NCBI RefSeq assembly: GCF_030581075.1
Contig: NZ_JAUQSW010000002.1
Span: 434,001 to 498,000 of the forward strand
DNA from: Hymenobacter cheonanensis
Lineage (GTDB): Bacteria > Bacteroidota > Bacteroidia > Cytophagales > Hymenobacteraceae
Reading direction: 5' to 3'
DNA: 64,000 nucleotides
Below, in pieces: positions 56,253 to 64,000 of this stretch. Below the pieces are notes generated by a model, which was not told the DNA's origin, made no database searches, and was given only the letters and a program-made list of their open reading frames with translations. Made by a program: the position numbers and the translations under genes. Positions within the stretch are counted from its first letter, which is position 1, and each line of letters starts with the position of its first letter.

Positions 56253-58127
56253 TTATTCCCAGCGCAGGTCGAGCAGGCGCAGCTGCAAGCTGCGCTGTCC
56301 CCGAAACTCGTTCATTTCCAGCGTATAGCACACGCTAAATTCGGCATCGGGCATCTCCAGCAGGCGCGGTAAATAATGCCCTAGCCCAAAGCCAATGCCC
56401 TCAAGTACCAAACCCGGCGACTGGCCGGGCTGCATGAGCCTGATTTTGAGGTGGCCCGCATGGCCCACCGGCCGCACCGAGCCCGGCACCGCCCGCACCC
56501 GGTGGGTAGCAAAAATGGGCGCCGGGTTGCCCGGCCCAAACGGCTCCAGGCGGTTGAGCTGCAGCAAAAATTCTTCGGTAAGCTGCGTAAAATCCAGCTC
56601 GGCATCAATCTCGACCGGGCGCACCGGCAGCTGGCCCACGGGCAGGCGGGCCGCCACTTCGCGCATAAACTGCTCCTTGAAAGCCGGCACATTCTCGATG
56701 GGCAGGGCTAGCCCGGCCGCCGCCTTGTGGCCGCCAAACTGCCGCAGCAGCGGCGCGCAGGCCTCCAGCACCTCGTGCACGTCGAAACCCGCCACCGAGC
56801 GAGCCGAGCCCGTGGCCAGCCCATCGCGCTCGGTGAGGATGACGGTGGGCCGGTAGTACTGGTCGAGGCAGCGCGAGGCTACAATGCCCAACACGCCCTG
56901 CGGCCAGTGCGGCTGGTAGAGCACCGTGGCGGGCGCCGTGGCACCGTCGGGGTCTTCGGCAATGAGGGCCAGCGCCTCCTGGGTGGTGCGCGCGTCGGAG
57001 AGGCGGCGCTCCTGGTTCATGTGGTCGACCACCTCGGCGGTGTAGCGGGCCTCCTGCTGGGTCGAGGCCAGCAGCATGTTCACGGCGCGGTGGGCATCGC
57101 CCATGCGGCCGGCCGCGTTGATGCGCGGCGCAAAGCCAAACACCAACGAGCTGAGGCTCAGCGGCCCCTGGCGCGGGGTGGCCAGCTCGTGCAGCGCGGC
57201 CAGGCCGGGGCGCAGGCCCTCACCGGCCGTGTCGGCCGGCGCCGGGGCTAGCGGGGCGGGGCCATCCAGGGTATCGGCCGAGGCCAGAGCCGAGGGCTGG
57301 GGCGCGGCAAAAGCCGCCGCCTGCGTCACGTTGAAGCGGCGCAGGCCGTGGGCGGCCAGCACGCGGTTTTCGCCCGTAATGGGTACTACATCGGCCGCGA
57401 TGCTCACCGTCACGAGGTCGAGCTGCGCATAGAGCGGGGCTAGCGGCAGGTTGTATTTTTCCGTGTAGGCTTGCAATAGCTTAAAGCCTACCCCACAGCC
57501 CGATAGCTCAGGATACGGGTAGCTGCAATCGAGTCGCTTGGGGTCGAGCACGGCCACGGCGGGCGGCAGCTCGTCACCGGGCAGGTGGTGGTCACAAATG
57601 ATAAAATCGAGGCCTAGCGTGTTGGCATACGACACCTGCTCCACGGCTTTCACGCCGCAGTCGAGGGCCACTATCAGGCTAAAGCCGTGCTGCTGCGCGT
57701 AGTCCACGGCCTGCATCGAGATGCCATAGCCCTCGCGGTGCCGGTCGGGGATGTAGGGCTGAAAGCGGCTCTGCTCCTCGGGCGTGTCGAGGCTCTCAAC
57801 CAGCGGGCGTAAAAAGCTGATTATCAAGGCTACCGACGTGATACCGTCTACATCATAGTCACCCAGCACCAGTATCTTTTCGCCGCCTTCGAGGGCGCGG
57901 TGCAGGCGGGCTACGGCACGGTCCATGTCGCACATCAGCCAGGGCGAGGCCAGCTTGGCCAGGTCGGGCTCAAAAAAATCGTGGGCGGCGGCGGCGGTCG
58001 TAATGCCACGCTGCACCAGCAGGCGGGCCAACACCGGGCTGATGCCCAGCGCCTGCCCTAGCCCGGCCACCGTGGCGGGGTCCGGTTCGGGCGCGATATT
58101 CCAGCGCTTTAGGGGTATAACAGCCAT
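56253..58127 (-). CDS. recJ: Single-stranded-DNA-specific exonuclease RecJ
   Basis: 624 aa from the ATG at 58125-58127. DHH phosphoesterase motifs: LGDYDVDGITS (Asp90-Gly95), LDCGVK, ICDHHLPGD (Asp179-His180-His181) and the DHHA1 block RQFGGHKAAAGLAL. RecJ degrades single-stranded DNA 5' to 3' in recombination and repair. An Ala/Pro-rich insert of about 40 residues (~265-305) separates GLRRFNV from LRPGLAALHELA. It is divergent from the microprotein at 58208. Confidence 0.96.
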   Translation of the reverse strand: MAVIPLKRWNIAPEPDPATVAGLGQALGISPVLARLLVQRGITTAAAAHDFFEPDLAKLASPWLMCDMDRAVARLHRALEGGEKILVLGDYDVDGITSVALIISFLRPLVESLDTPEEQSRFQPYIPDRHREGYGISMQAVDYAQQHGFSLIVALDCGVKAVEQVSYANTLGLDFIICDHHLPGDELPPAVAVLDPKRLDCSYPYPELSGCGVGFKLLQAYTEKYNLPLAPLYAQLDLVTVSIAADVVPITGENRVLAAHGLRRFNVTQAAAFAAPQPSALASADTLDGPAPLAPAPADTAGEGLRPGLAALHELATPRQGPLSLSSLVFGFAPRINAAGRMGDAHRAVNMLLASTQQEARYTAEVVDHMNQERRLSDARTTQEALALIAEDPDGATAPATVLYQPHWPQGVLGIVASRCLDQYYRPTVILTERDGLATGSARSVAGFDVHEVLEACAPLLRQFGGHKAAAGLALPIENVPAFKEQFMREVAARLPVGQLPVRPVEIDAELDFTQLTEEFLLQLNRLEPFGPGNPAPIFATHRVRAVPGSVRPVGHAGHLKIRLMQPGQSPGLVLEGIGFGLGHYLPRLLEMPDAEFSVCYTLEMNEFRGQRSLQLRLLDLRWE

Positions 58128-58151
58128 AAATATTTCAGACAAGGATAGCCC

Positions 58152-58159
58152 CAAAAGTA
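58152..58159 (-). promoter_or_regulatory. -7 promoter motif (TACTTTTG) for recJ
   Basis: Full TAnnTTTG match on the - strand, 25 bases upstream of the recJ ATG. Confidence 0.45.
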
Positions 58160-58177
58160 CACAAAAATTAGCCGCCG

Positions 58178-58185
58178 TACCTTCG
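58178..58185 (+). promoter_or_regulatory. Near-consensus -7 motif (TACCTTCG) for the 37-aa microprotein
   Basis: Seven of eight positions match TAnnTTTG. It lies 23 bases upstream of ATG 58208 and is arranged divergently to the recJ motif. Confidence 0.3.
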
Positions 58186-58207
58186 CCGGGCCTCCTTCCC
58201 CTCCGCC

Positions 58208-58321
58208 ATGCGCCGTCTCCGCGAGTTTTACCAGCGCTACCGCCAGTATATTTTGTCCGATGGGCTGATGTACGTGGTGTTCATTCTGGCCCTGGCCCTG
58301 ATGTTTGTGTTTTTTGGGTAG
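58208..58321 (+). CDS. 37-aa single-pass membrane microprotein
   Basis: ATG 58208 to TAG 58319-58321. A basic N-terminal half (MRRLREFYQRYRQYILSDG) is followed by a membrane helix (LMYVVFILALALMFVFF) and a final Gly. Classic layout of a small inner-membrane protein with its basic end in the cytoplasm. It has a -7-like motif upstream and is divergent from recJ. No family recognised. Confidence 0.55.
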   Translation: MRRLREFYQRYRQYILSDGLMYVVFILALALMFVFFG

Positions 58322-58433
58322 CCTACGTCGCTGGCGGTTACTGAATACCCGCATTCTACCACAGCCTTATGCGCAGCCGCCCGCTCGCCGGCCGGCGTGA
58401 GGCCCCAAAGCGGGTTGGCGCAGCAGGGAGAGC

Positions 58434-58817
58434 CTAATGGGTTGAGGCGAGCTTCACTTCCATCAGATTAGGGGTTTCGCGCACAATGCGGAGCGAAGTG
58501 CCACGCAGGGCCACGCGCAGGGCCTGGCGCCGCGTGAGCCGGCCGCGCACCGGCTGCACCGGCACATTCACCAGCTTTTTATCGGTGTAGCGGATGTAGC
58601 AGCCCGTGGCGTGGGCAATGGCGCGAGCCGTTTCATCGAAGCGCTGGGCGGGCAGGTTATATACCACCTCCATGTCGCAGCGGCCCATTTTGATGAGGGC
58701 ATTCGCTGGCGGCCCCTGGGCCGGGCGCTGGGCGCCAACAAAACCAGAAGCGGCCGAACTGGCCACAACCACCTGGGCAAGAGCCACCAGGCAGGCAATA
58801 AGACGGGTAGAAAGCAT
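58434..58817 (-). CDS. Stand-alone STN (secretin/TonB N-terminal) domain protein
   Basis: 127 aa. Signal peptide to about residue 25. The rest is an STN domain: MEVVYNLPAQRFDETARAIAHATGCYI, then VPVQPVRGRLTRRQALRVALRGTSL and RIVRETPNLMEV. This domain normally precedes a TonB-dependent receptor or FecA signalling part, or a secretin; here there is no barrel. It could act as a periplasmic signalling domain or be a decayed gene. It lies downstream of the TPR gene (55-base gap), on the same strand. Confidence 0.75.
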   Translation of the reverse strand: MLSTRLIACLVALAQVVVASSAASGFVGAQRPAQGPPANALIKMGRCDMEVVYNLPAQRFDETARAIAHATGCYIRYTDKKLVNVPVQPVRGRLTRRQALRVALRGTSLRIVRETPNLMEVKLASTH

Positions 58818-58872
58818 GCGTGAAAGTAACTACGCCTAGGGAAAAGGACTACCTCGAAGCAAGCGCTTCCGG

Positions 58873-60723
58873 CTACTGTACGGCGTCGCCGCGCAGCCGC
58901 CGGAAGCGCTTGCGGGCCTCGGCCACGTAGATGCTGCCGGGGTATTTGGTGAGCACCTGCTGATACAGCGCCTGGGCTTGGGCTTTATCCTTCAGGTTTT
59001 CGTCCTGAATCTCGGCCGTCAGAAACAGCGCGTCGTCGCTGAGCACGTCGTATTTGGGATTACCCGTAATTTGGGCCAAGGTGGCTACGGCGGCGGCGTA
59101 GTCGCCGGTGCGGCGCTGCAGCTTGGCTTTCAGAAACAGGGCATCATCCTGCAAAGCGTGGCCGGGGTACTTGCGCAGCAGCGCATCGAGGCCCGCCTCG
59201 GCCTGCGGAATCTTGTTTTGAAATACCAGCTGCTCCACGGCGGCGTAGTCCTTGAGGGCTAGCCCCAGGGTGTCTTCCACAGTGCTCTCCTGGATGAGCA
59301 GCGAAAGCTGCAAGGCATCGTTGGCAATTTCGCGGGTGGTGGCTTCCTTGAGAATATCGAGGTGGCTCTGGGCCAGCTTAAAATCGCCGGCGAAGTAGCT
59401 CAGGCGGGCGTTGCGCAGCTTGGCCTCATAGCCCAGCGGCGCCTCGGGGTGGGCCTTCTCAACCTGCGAATACAGCAGCGTGGCTTCCCAAGGCTCACCT
59501 TTCAACAGAAATAAGTCGCCGAGGGTGGTTTTGGCTTCGTCTATTACCTCAGCCGAGGCGCGGGGCATGGCCACTACCTCTTGCAGCAGCGCCATTGCCT
59601 TAGGCTTATTATCGAGCTGAAAGGCATAGAGGTTGGCGAGCTGGCGCATCACGGGGGCGGCGTCGGGGGTGCGGCCCAGCTCAGTGAGGAGCTTCTCGTA
59701 GTCGGCGGCCAGGGCCTGCACCTGGGCGGGGTCTACGGGATAGGTATCGCGCACCTGGGCCTCGCGCGCTTGCAGCAAAAGCTGGCGGGCTAGCCCGTAG
59801 TTGGGGCCGGTGCGGTACTCGCGCACCACGTAGTCGCAGGCCGCAATGGCGGTAGCGTAGTCGCGGTTGCGCTGGGCAATGCCGGCCAGCATTAGCACGC
59901 GCATACCCTGGGCATTGGTGCGCCGGTCGATGGCCCGCGCCTGCACCAGTGCCCCCACAAAATCGTGGCGCTGCACCTGCAGCCACAGCAGCAGCTCGCT
60001 GTAGCTGTTTTGGTCGGGCTGGGCCTGCACTTTGGTGAGGAGAATTTTCTCCAGTGCGTCGAAGTCTTTTTCGTCGTGCAGCGCATTCTGGAGCATGTTG
60101 CGCACAAAGGGCAGCTGCTGCTCGTCGCGCTCCACGAGGTGCAGCGTTTCGGCCAGCAGTTTTTCCTGCTCCTGGCTTTGGGTGTAGAGCTGAATGAGCT
60201 GCGGCGCGTACTCGGTGTTGTTCCTGGCTAGCTCGCGGCCGCGCAAATACGTGCGCTCAACCAAAGCCGGCTGCTCGCGCCGGCCAAACTCGGCGGCCAC
60301 CGGGGCCACCTGCGCCGGCGTAAGCTGGCTGAGTACGCGCTGGTACTGCTTGTCGGCCGCCGCTGGGTCGCCGGCCGTGGCGTAAAGCGCGCCCAGCATC
60401 ACGCCGTAGGTGCCCTCTTCAGGGTGCTGCTTGGTGGCCTTTTTCAGCAGCTTTTCGGCGTCTTTATAGCGCTTCAGGGCTTGCAGCGTGGTCACGTAGT
60501 CGGGCAGCACAGTGGGGGCTAGCTGCTCGTCACTTTTTAGTTTATCGAAAAGAAAGGCAGCTTTCTCATACTCGCCCCGGCGGGCGTATTCGCGGGCCAG
60601 CGTAGGCGCATCGATGGGCGCCCACGCGCCCGGCCGGGGCGGGCCGCCCGACATAATCTGGGCGTGCAGCGGGGCAGCCAGGGCTAGCCAGCTGGCGGGT
60701 AAAAGCAACAACGAATAGCGCAT
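58873..60723 (-). CDS. Exported TPR-repeat protein
   Basis: 616 aa from the ATG at 60721-60723, chosen for its signal peptide (MRYSLLLLPASWLALAAPLHAQ). Degenerate tetratricopeptide repeats run along the protein, clearest near the N-terminus (YEKAAFLFDKLKSDEQLAPTVL, YKDAEKLLKKATKQHPEEGTY) and near the C-terminus (AQALYQQVLTKYPGSIYVAEARKRF). It is probably a periplasmic scaffold for envelope assembly. It follows the parvulin gene on the same strand, with a terminator-like hairpin between. Confidence 0.85.
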   Translation of the reverse strand: MRYSLLLLPASWLALAAPLHAQIMSGGPPRPGAWAPIDAPTLAREYARRGEYEKAAFLFDKLKSDEQLAPTVLPDYVTTLQALKRYKDAEKLLKKATKQHPEEGTYGVMLGALYATAGDPAAADKQYQRVLSQLTPAQVAPVAAEFGRREQPALVERTYLRGRELARNNTEYAPQLIQLYTQSQEQEKLLAETLHLVERDEQQLPFVRNMLQNALHDEKDFDALEKILLTKVQAQPDQNSYSELLLWLQVQRHDFVGALVQARAIDRRTNAQGMRVLMLAGIAQRNRDYATAIAACDYVVREYRTGPNYGLARQLLLQAREAQVRDTYPVDPAQVQALAADYEKLLTELGRTPDAAPVMRQLANLYAFQLDNKPKAMALLQEVVAMPRASAEVIDEAKTTLGDLFLLKGEPWEATLLYSQVEKAHPEAPLGYEAKLRNARLSYFAGDFKLAQSHLDILKEATTREIANDALQLSLLIQESTVEDTLGLALKDYAAVEQLVFQNKIPQAEAGLDALLRKYPGHALQDDALFLKAKLQRRTGDYAAAVATLAQITGNPKYDVLSDDALFLTAEIQDENLKDKAQAQALYQQVLTKYPGSIYVAEARKRFRRLRGDAVQ

Positions 60724-60811
60724 ACGAGATACCAATTTCACAACCTGGCAACGCCGATGGGCGCCGGGTTTGTTCAACGCCCCGGCCCGGGCCTTTGCCC
60801 AACTTACGCAC

Positions 60812-60845
60812 AAAAAAGGGGCTGCACCCGAAGGTACAGCCCCTT
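60812..60845 (-). terminator. Terminator after the parvulin gene
   Basis: Stem AAGGGGCTG (60816-60824) with CAGCCCCTT (60837-60845), U run on the - strand side (TTTTTT). Confidence 0.75.
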
Positions 60846-60866
60846 GGCTTTTAACCGGCTAGCGGC

Positions 60867-62993
60867 TTAGAAGAACTTCGAGCGGTTGTCCTTCACCTTG
60901 GCCTGGCCCTTGATGGCTTCGTAGATGAGGCCATCCTGGCGCTGCTGGCGCTGCTGGGTAAGCTGCTGGCGCACCATTTTCACGTCGCTCGGCGTGGCCG
61001 GGAAGAGCGTGGTGGCTTCTACCACCAGCACGCCTTGCTCGCCCTGAATGGGAGCCGATTTCTGGCCCGGCTTCAGCGCAAAGGCGCGGCCCACGGCCTC
61101 GGGCTCGAAGCCCACGTTCGGAATGGTGCCCTGCGCCTGGGCCACGCCCTCGGCGGTTTGCACCACGGCGCCGTTGCCGGCAGCCTTGGCCAGGTCATCA
61201 AGCGAGCCGGTTTTACCGGCCAGCTTGGCCATAATTTGCTTGGCTTTCAATTCGTTGCGCACGGCGGCCGTTAGCTCGGGGCGAATGCTCTCGATGGTAG
61301 CGGTGCCCTTGTCGCGGCTGCCGGTCACGGCGGCAATCACGTGCACATCGCCGATGTCAAACTTGCGTACATCGCCCACTTTGGTATCGCCGCCATCGGC
61401 GCTGTTGCCGAAGGCCCAGCGCACAATCTCGCGCGAGCCGGGCAGGTTGCCCACCGTTTGCGCATCGCGGGCTACAAATTTGGCTTCCTGCTTTTGCAGG
61501 GTCTTGTCTTTGGTAGGCAGGGCGCGGAACGCTTCGAGGCTGCCGGCATCAGCTTGCAGCTGCTCGGCGCGGGTGTAGGCAGCTTCGCGGGTAGCGTCGC
61601 TGGGCTGCACGGCCTTCACTACGGCGGCTACTTGGTAAGTCTGGTTGGTTTTGGGGGCCGTTACCTTAATAATGTGGTAGCCGAAGTTGGTTTCCACGAG
61701 GTTGGGCAGCAGGCCGGGGCTAGTAGCTGCAAACACGGCCTTGCTGAAGGCCGGCACCATGCGGCCCTCCTCAAACCAGCCGAGGTCGCCGCCCTGGTCC
61801 TTGGTACCATCGGTGCCAAACTGCCGGGCCATCGCCGCGAAATCGGCCCCCGCCTTGATTTTGTTTAGAATGTCCTGGGCCTGCTTTTTGGCGGCGGCTT
61901 TGGCCTCCGGCGTCATCTGGGCATCGGCCTTGATGAGGATGTGGCTGGCCCGGGCGGCGGGCTTGGTGCCGGCCTTGGCACCCGTTATCTTATAGATGGC
62001 CAGGGTATTGCCTTCCACATAAGGGCCGTATACCTCCCCTACTTTTAGCGGCAGCTGCTTGCGGAGCTGCTCGGGCAGGTCGGCCGGCGAGAGGTAGGCG
62101 TGGTTGTAGGGCTGGTCGGAGTTGGCGCGCACAAACAGCGAGTCGTTGGGCGCGGTGCGGAATTGCTGGGCTAGCCCGGCCACGCTTTGGCGCAGGGCGG
62201 CGCTGTCTTCCTTGGTGGCGGTTTCGGGCACCACAATGTACTCGATGCTGCGGCCGTCTTCTACTTTGTAGCGGGCCTTGTGGCGGTCGAGGTAGTCTTG
62301 CAGCTGCGCGTCGGTGGGCTTGAAGGCCGAGTCCGACACGCTGGTGTAGGGCACGAACAGGTAGCGGAAATTCACCTTCGAGTTCTGGGCCAGGTCAAAG
62401 GCTTTGGCCTCGGCCGAGGTCACGTACACCGAATTTTTGAGCAGGGCATTGTACTTGTTCACCGGCCGGTCGAAGTCGCGCAGGCTGGTTTCGAAGTTGC
62501 GGAAGGCCGCTTGGGCATCGGGCGGCAGCTTATCGAGGTTTTTGAGGTACTCGATGAGGCGGGCCCGGTCGAACTGCCCCGTCTTGGGGTCGGTGAAAGC
62601 CTGGCGGATGGCGGGGTTGGGGTTGTCGCCCTGTACCATGTCCACGGCCTCCTCGTCGCCCACGCTCAGGCCCAGCTTATCCAGCTCGGGCTGGAAGGCG
62701 CGGCGGTACAGCAGCTGGTTCCAGGTCTGGTCGCGCAGATAGCCGGTGGCCTGCTCATCGGGCTGGCGGCCCTGCTGGTTGGCAAAGTTTTGCTTGGCCT
62801 GCTCCAGGGCAGCGTTAAACTCGGGTAGCTCGATTTTCTGGCCGTTGACCTCACCTACCACGTTGCCATCGCGGCCAAACAGGCGGTTTTTCCCTCCTAC
62901 CAAGTCGCCGCCCACTATGAAGAGCAGCATCCCGACGGCGACGGCGCCCACGGCCACCCCCGACTTTTCCCGAATCGTGTTAATTAAAGCCAT
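60867..62993 (-). CDS. Membrane-anchored parvulin-type peptidylprolyl isomerase (SurA/PpiD-like)
   Basis: 708 aa from the ATG at 62991-62993 (MALINTIREKSGVAVG). One membrane helix at ~12-33 anchors it, followed by a SurA_N-type chaperone domain (VNGQKIELPEFNAALEQAKQ), then a parvulin domain at ~345-445 (RASHILIKAD, AMARQFGTDGTKDQGGDLGWF, FGYHIIKV) and a long C-terminal chaperone part that resembles a second, degenerate parvulin. It should help fold outer-membrane or exported proteins. lptC lies upstream, which is the usual neighbourhood in Bacteroidota. Confidence 0.93.
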   Translation of the reverse strand: MALINTIREKSGVAVGAVAVGMLLFIVGGDLVGGKNRLFGRDGNVVGEVNGQKIELPEFNAALEQAKQNFANQQGRQPDEQATGYLRDQTWNQLLYRRAFQPELDKLGLSVGDEEAVDMVQGDNPNPAIRQAFTDPKTGQFDRARLIEYLKNLDKLPPDAQAAFRNFETSLRDFDRPVNKYNALLKNSVYVTSAEAKAFDLAQNSKVNFRYLFVPYTSVSDSAFKPTDAQLQDYLDRHKARYKVEDGRSIEYIVVPETATKEDSAALRQSVAGLAQQFRTAPNDSLFVRANSDQPYNHAYLSPADLPEQLRKQLPLKVGEVYGPYVEGNTLAIYKITGAKAGTKPAARASHILIKADAQMTPEAKAAAKKQAQDILNKIKAGADFAAMARQFGTDGTKDQGGDLGWFEEGRMVPAFSKAVFAATSPGLLPNLVETNFGYHIIKVTAPKTNQTYQVAAVVKAVQPSDATREAAYTRAEQLQADAGSLEAFRALPTKDKTLQKQEAKFVARDAQTVGNLPGSREIVRWAFGNSADGGDTKVGDVRKFDIGDVHVIAAVTGSRDKGTATIESIRPELTAAVRNELKAKQIMAKLAGKTGSLDDLAKAAGNGAVVQTAEGVAQAQGTIPNVGFEPEAVGRAFALKPGQKSAPIQGEQGVLVVEATTLFPATPSDVKMVRQQLTQQRQQRQDGLIYEAIKGQAKVKDNRSKFF

Positions 62994-63000
62994 TAATTCA

Positions 63001-63070
63001 AAAGTTGATTGCTGATAGTTGACTACTGGTTGTTGATTTTGCAAAGGCTAGCAATTAACAATCAACTATC
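63001..63070. repeat. AT-rich inverted-repeat cluster upstream of the parvulin gene
   Basis: AGTTGATTG (63003-63011) is inverted at CAATCAACT (63059-63067), and related GTTGATT and ATAGTTGA copies lie between. It sits in the leader region between the small membrane protein gene and the parvulin start. Confidence 0.45.
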
Positions 63071-63158
63071 CACACAAAAGAGGCGCAAAATAACCACGAA
63101 TCGCCCGAACTTTCAAGCCACTGGCCTCTTGGCTAGGCCCAAACCGGCCCGGCCGGGC

Positions 63159-63413
63159 CTAGCGGCGCTTCTTATTTTTCTTGGCCGGCTTGTTGAGGGC
63201 GGCTACCTGCTGGGCCACCTCGGCTTCTTTGGCGCGGCGGGCCTCCTGCTGGCGCCAGTAGTTGAGGGGCAGCCAGCAGGCCAGCGAAATCATGAATATC
63301 CAGTAATTGCGGCCCAGGTTCTGCTCCACAATGGTCTGGTACACCCCAATTACGAAGGCCACCACGCCCAGCGAAAAGAGCACAGTGCGCAGCAACGACT
63401 TGTCAAATTTCAT
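63159..63413 (-). CDS. Small membrane protein next to lptC
   Basis: 84 aa. Two hydrophobic helices (~9-27, LRTVLFSLGVVAFVIGVYQ; ~36-50, YWIFMISLACWLPLNYW) and a long Lys/Arg/Ala-rich cytoplasmic tail ending KPAKKNKKRR. It begins eight bases after the stop of lptC, so the two are in one operon. I know similar small proteins beside lptC in Bacteroidota, without a named function. Confidence 0.7.
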   Translation of the reverse strand: MKFDKSLLRTVLFSLGVVAFVIGVYQTIVEQNLGRNYWIFMISLACWLPLNYWRQQEARRAKEAEVAQQVAALNKPAKKNKKRR

Positions 63414-63421
63414 AGCGGGAG

Positions 63422-63997
63422 TTACTTACCCAGGGTCTGGGCCTGGTCGATGCTGAAGGTGCCTTCGGGCCGCAGAATGCCGTAGCGCGAGAAATCCTGG
63501 TTGGCCGTGAGGCCGTAGCCGGTGAGCACTTCGGTAGGCGTTTGCACGCGCACAAACATGGCGCTGTCGGTGTAGATTTTTTGCTGGCTGCGGTTGTAAA
63601 ACAGCTCTTCCGTATTGAGCGTCTGCTGCTGCGGCACGTTGGCCACCTTCACCGCCCCGCGCATAATGTAAAGCTGCTTGGCACTGTCGAACTTGCCCCA
63701 TCTGGCCACCAGGGTGTTGATAATGAGCTTGCCCATCTTATCATAAAACGTGACCGTAACGCCTTTCGGGTACAGGATATCGCTGTTTTCGAAGCGCTGC
63801 TCAAGCGGGGCCGTGAGGCGGATGTGCAGCCTAGCCGAGTCGCTGAGCAGCGTTACCACGTTGTTGGTTTCAATCAGCGGGCCGTTGTAAATCACGCGGG
63901 GCGCCTCCTGCTGCTTAGGTTGGCAGGCGGCGGCCAGCCCGGCCAGCAGCACGCCCGCCGCGAGGCTAGCCCCCCGCCAGTGTTGAAGCCCGCGCAT
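63422..63997 (-). CDS. lptC: LptC-like LPS export lipoprotein
   Basis: 191 aa from the ATG at 63995-63997, three bases from the window edge; the signal peptide is complete with lipobox AGLAAACQ. The mature part is a LptC/OstA-like beta-jellyroll: DSARLHIRLTAPLEQRFEN, YPKGVTVTFYDKMGKLI, ARWGKFDSAKQLYIMRGAVKV, LNTEELFYNRSQQKIYTDSAMFVRV. In Bacteroidota this lipoprotein form replaces the membrane-anchored LptC that carries lipopolysaccharide from LptB2FG to LptA. The 5' genes of the operon are outside the window. Confidence 0.88.
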   Translation of the reverse strand: MRGLQHWRGASLAAGVLLAGLAAACQPKQQEAPRVIYNGPLIETNNVVTLLSDSARLHIRLTAPLEQRFENSDILYPKGVTVTFYDKMGKLIINTLVARWGKFDSAKQLYIMRGAVKVANVPQQQTLNTEELFYNRSQQKIYTDSAMFVRVQTPTEVLTGYGLTANQDFSRYGILRPEGTFSIDQAQTLGK

Positions 63998-64000
63998 GGC

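Overview
The window looks like chromosome of a high-GC member of the Bacteroidota, most like Hymenobacter or another Hymenobacteraceae. The evidence is two proteins with type IX secretion (T9SS) C-terminal sorting domains, promoter -7 motifs of the form TAnnTTTG, no clear Shine-Dalgarno sites, DUF2339, DUF4136, DUF4239, AIM24 and LemA/TPM families typical of the phylum, and a base composition I judge to be about 65% GC. I see no rRNA, tRNA, CRISPR array, insertion sequence, integrase or phage gene. Most genes are housekeeping or envelope genes in short operons, separated by long, often perfect, terminator hairpins.

Layout. 1-950: the end of a Fis-type HTH regulator (probable sigma-54 activator), a 35-aa membrane microprotein and a protein that is little more than a T9SS sorting domain. 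1012-6410: a type III polyketide synthase locus (flavin oxidoreductase and PKS on +; methyltransferase and a translationally coupled lipoprotein on -), then an NHL beta-propeller protein. 6436-14100: a saccharopine-dehydrogenase-like enzyme, gcvP, a DUF4136 lipoprotein, lipA, an outer-membrane-type protein and OsmC. GcvP and LipA both serve the glycine cleavage system, since its H protein carries lipoate. 14276-20893: a giant DUF2339 membrane protein with five tandem ~195-aa repeats. 20985-23234: a sulfite-oxidase-like molybdoenzyme coupled to a ferredoxin-reductase-like flavoprotein, and DUF4239. 23433-26540: uvrA with a long N-terminal extension. 26752-29414: four small exported proteins, three of them tandem paralogues. 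29517-34484: Rieske/FAD reductase, asnS, rpoN. 34570-41000: SDR, TPR-like protein, CsbD, HDAC-family deacetylase, AIM24 and small proteins. 41318-45508: a 1396-aa T9SS lectin/adhesin. 45704-52922: gltX, a small membrane protein, RidA, glmS, a degenerate glycogen-synthase-like protein divergent from panC, and a sugar nucleotidyltransferase. 53103-55162: a LemA-TPM-TPM operon. 55220-58127: a lower-GC membrane protein, a DEDD exonuclease and recJ. 58208-64000: a microprotein, a lone STN domain, and an envelope set of TPR protein, parvulin PPIase, small membrane protein and lptC.

The best candidates for something new are the rearranged type III PKS locus with its ATGA-coupled lipoprotein, the repeat-expanded DUF2339 protein, the exported paralogue family at 27-29 kb, the conserved but catalytically degenerate glycogen-synthase-like gene, and the excess of the palindrome GCTAGC across the window. 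All functional statements are from reading the sequence and recalled family knowledge; no database search was run.
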